64,000 nucleotides of DNA from Syntrophorhabdaceae bacterium (lineage in GTDB: Bacteria > Desulfobacterota > Syntrophorhabdia > Syntrophorhabdales > Syntrophorhabdaceae), in NCBI GenBank assembly GCA_035541755.1, contig DATKMQ010000093.1, positions 1-64,000 on the forward strand. Direction: 5' to 3'. Positions 63,645-64,000 of this stretch are shown piece by piece. Position numbers and translations under genes: made by a program. Position 1 is the stretch's first letter, and every line of letters begins with the position of its first letter. The notes under the pieces were generated by a model that had not been told where the DNA came from, did no database searches, and was given only the letters and a program-made list of their open reading frames with translations.

Positions 63645-63935
63645 ATGGGCAGGGCAATGAGGGGCTTACGATTTGTCATTTTGTGTTTTCTCGTCATCTT
63701 CTTGCTGGACATACTTACCGTGGAATCGCATGAGGCTGCGAAAGGCTCCTTCAGGAACCGCCTGCCCACCTGCGTTGAGAGCACGGTGGCGTTTGCGCTT
63801 AATTCCAGCCCTACCGGGCCATTTCATTCGTTTCCCTTTGTTGGCCATTTTGTGGCCAACGCGAACACCGAGGACATTCGCCAGTCTGTGATATTTTTTG
63901 ACCACGGCAACCGAGCACCCCCGCTTTTCCTCTAA
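63645..63935 (+). CDS. Possible small secreted protein (96 aa)
   Basis: The frame has a hydrophobic N-terminus (LRFVILCFLVIFLLDIL) like a signal or anchor, then a Pro/His/Phe-rich region with no known motif. No clear ribosome binding site. A TATAAA (63633-63638) lies just ahead, with a GTGTTAC element (63624-63630) immediately upstream of it, so it may be under NikR control. It may also be a chance frame; low confidence. Confidence 0.35.
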   Translation: MGRAMRGLRFVILCFLVIFLLDILTVESHEAAKGSFRNRLPTCVESTVAFALNSSPTGPFHSFPFVGHFVANANTEDIRQSVIFFDHGNRAPPLFL

Positions 63936-64000
63936 ACAATCTTCTTAATAACCACCTGCAGACTCGACTTGGTATTTTAGTTGCGTGCCCGCGCTTGTCA

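Noticed and set aside
63666-63905. Minus-strand frame of 79 codons at the right end
   Set aside because: It is antisense to the signal-peptide-containing frame and has no ribosome site. Its basic composition looks like a shadow.

Overview
The window looks like a chromosomal segment of an anaerobic Desulfobacterota (deltaproteobacterial) organism, possibly a syntrophic aromatic or organic-acid degrader of the Syntrophorhabdus type. This is inferred from gene content only: selA, a CbiMNQO/NikR nickel system, many PAS sensor kinases, a Liv-type importer, a molybdenum hydroxylase and a FAD/CCG iron-sulfur oxidoreductase. No taxonomic marker was aligned.

Layout. (1) Positions 1-5474 are the int-proximal part of an integrative element (prophage or satellite) inserted at the 3' end of the tmRNA gene ssrA. 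A P4-type integrase abuts ssrA, followed by a MerR-like regulator with its own promoter/operator, a tightly packed run of very small genes with an AlpA-like regulator, a phage-type replication protein and a possible packaging-type protein. The element continues off the left edge. (2) Positions 5475-28195 are a minus-strand housekeeping block: ssrA, smpB, an NtrY-like kinase, pgeF, rluD and selA, then yacP, nusB and ribHBAED, nrdR, comEB, glyA, rpiB, fabF-acpP-fabG-fabD, an acyl-CoA dehydrogenase where fabH is usually found, plsX, rpmF, yceD, yggU, yggT and mtaB. Two small cysteine-protein genes on the plus strand interrupt it at 11.8-12.7 kb. (3) Positions 28.4-40.7 kb are rich in signalling genes: a cytosolic PAS kinase with a cysteine cluster, a response regulator, a hybrid kinase split by one missing base, a cupin with a 58-aa cysteine protein behind an FNR-like palindrome, a NIL-ferredoxin/UPF0280 pair, a diguanylate cyclase and a chemoreceptor. 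(4) Positions 40.7-59.3 kb are a catabolic island: livFGMHK, a GntR regulator, a MaoC hydratase, a CoxG-like protein, a three-subunit molybdenum hydroxylase flanked by two undescribed cysteine-containing small proteins, a FAD/CCG-FeS/FAD oxidoreductase set, a MarR regulator and a porin. (5) Positions 59.4-63.5 kb are a nickel uptake operon (nikR, an outer-membrane protein, nikMNQO) with repeated GTGTTAC elements at its promoter.

Working together (inference): the porin, chemoreceptor and Liv importer could sense and take up a small carboxylate or aromatic compound. The Mo-hydroxylase and FAD/CCG modules would oxidise it anaerobically, and GntR and MarR regulators would control expression. Nickel uptake would serve hydrogenases or CO dehydrogenase encoded elsewhere. 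The substrate cannot be read from the sequence.
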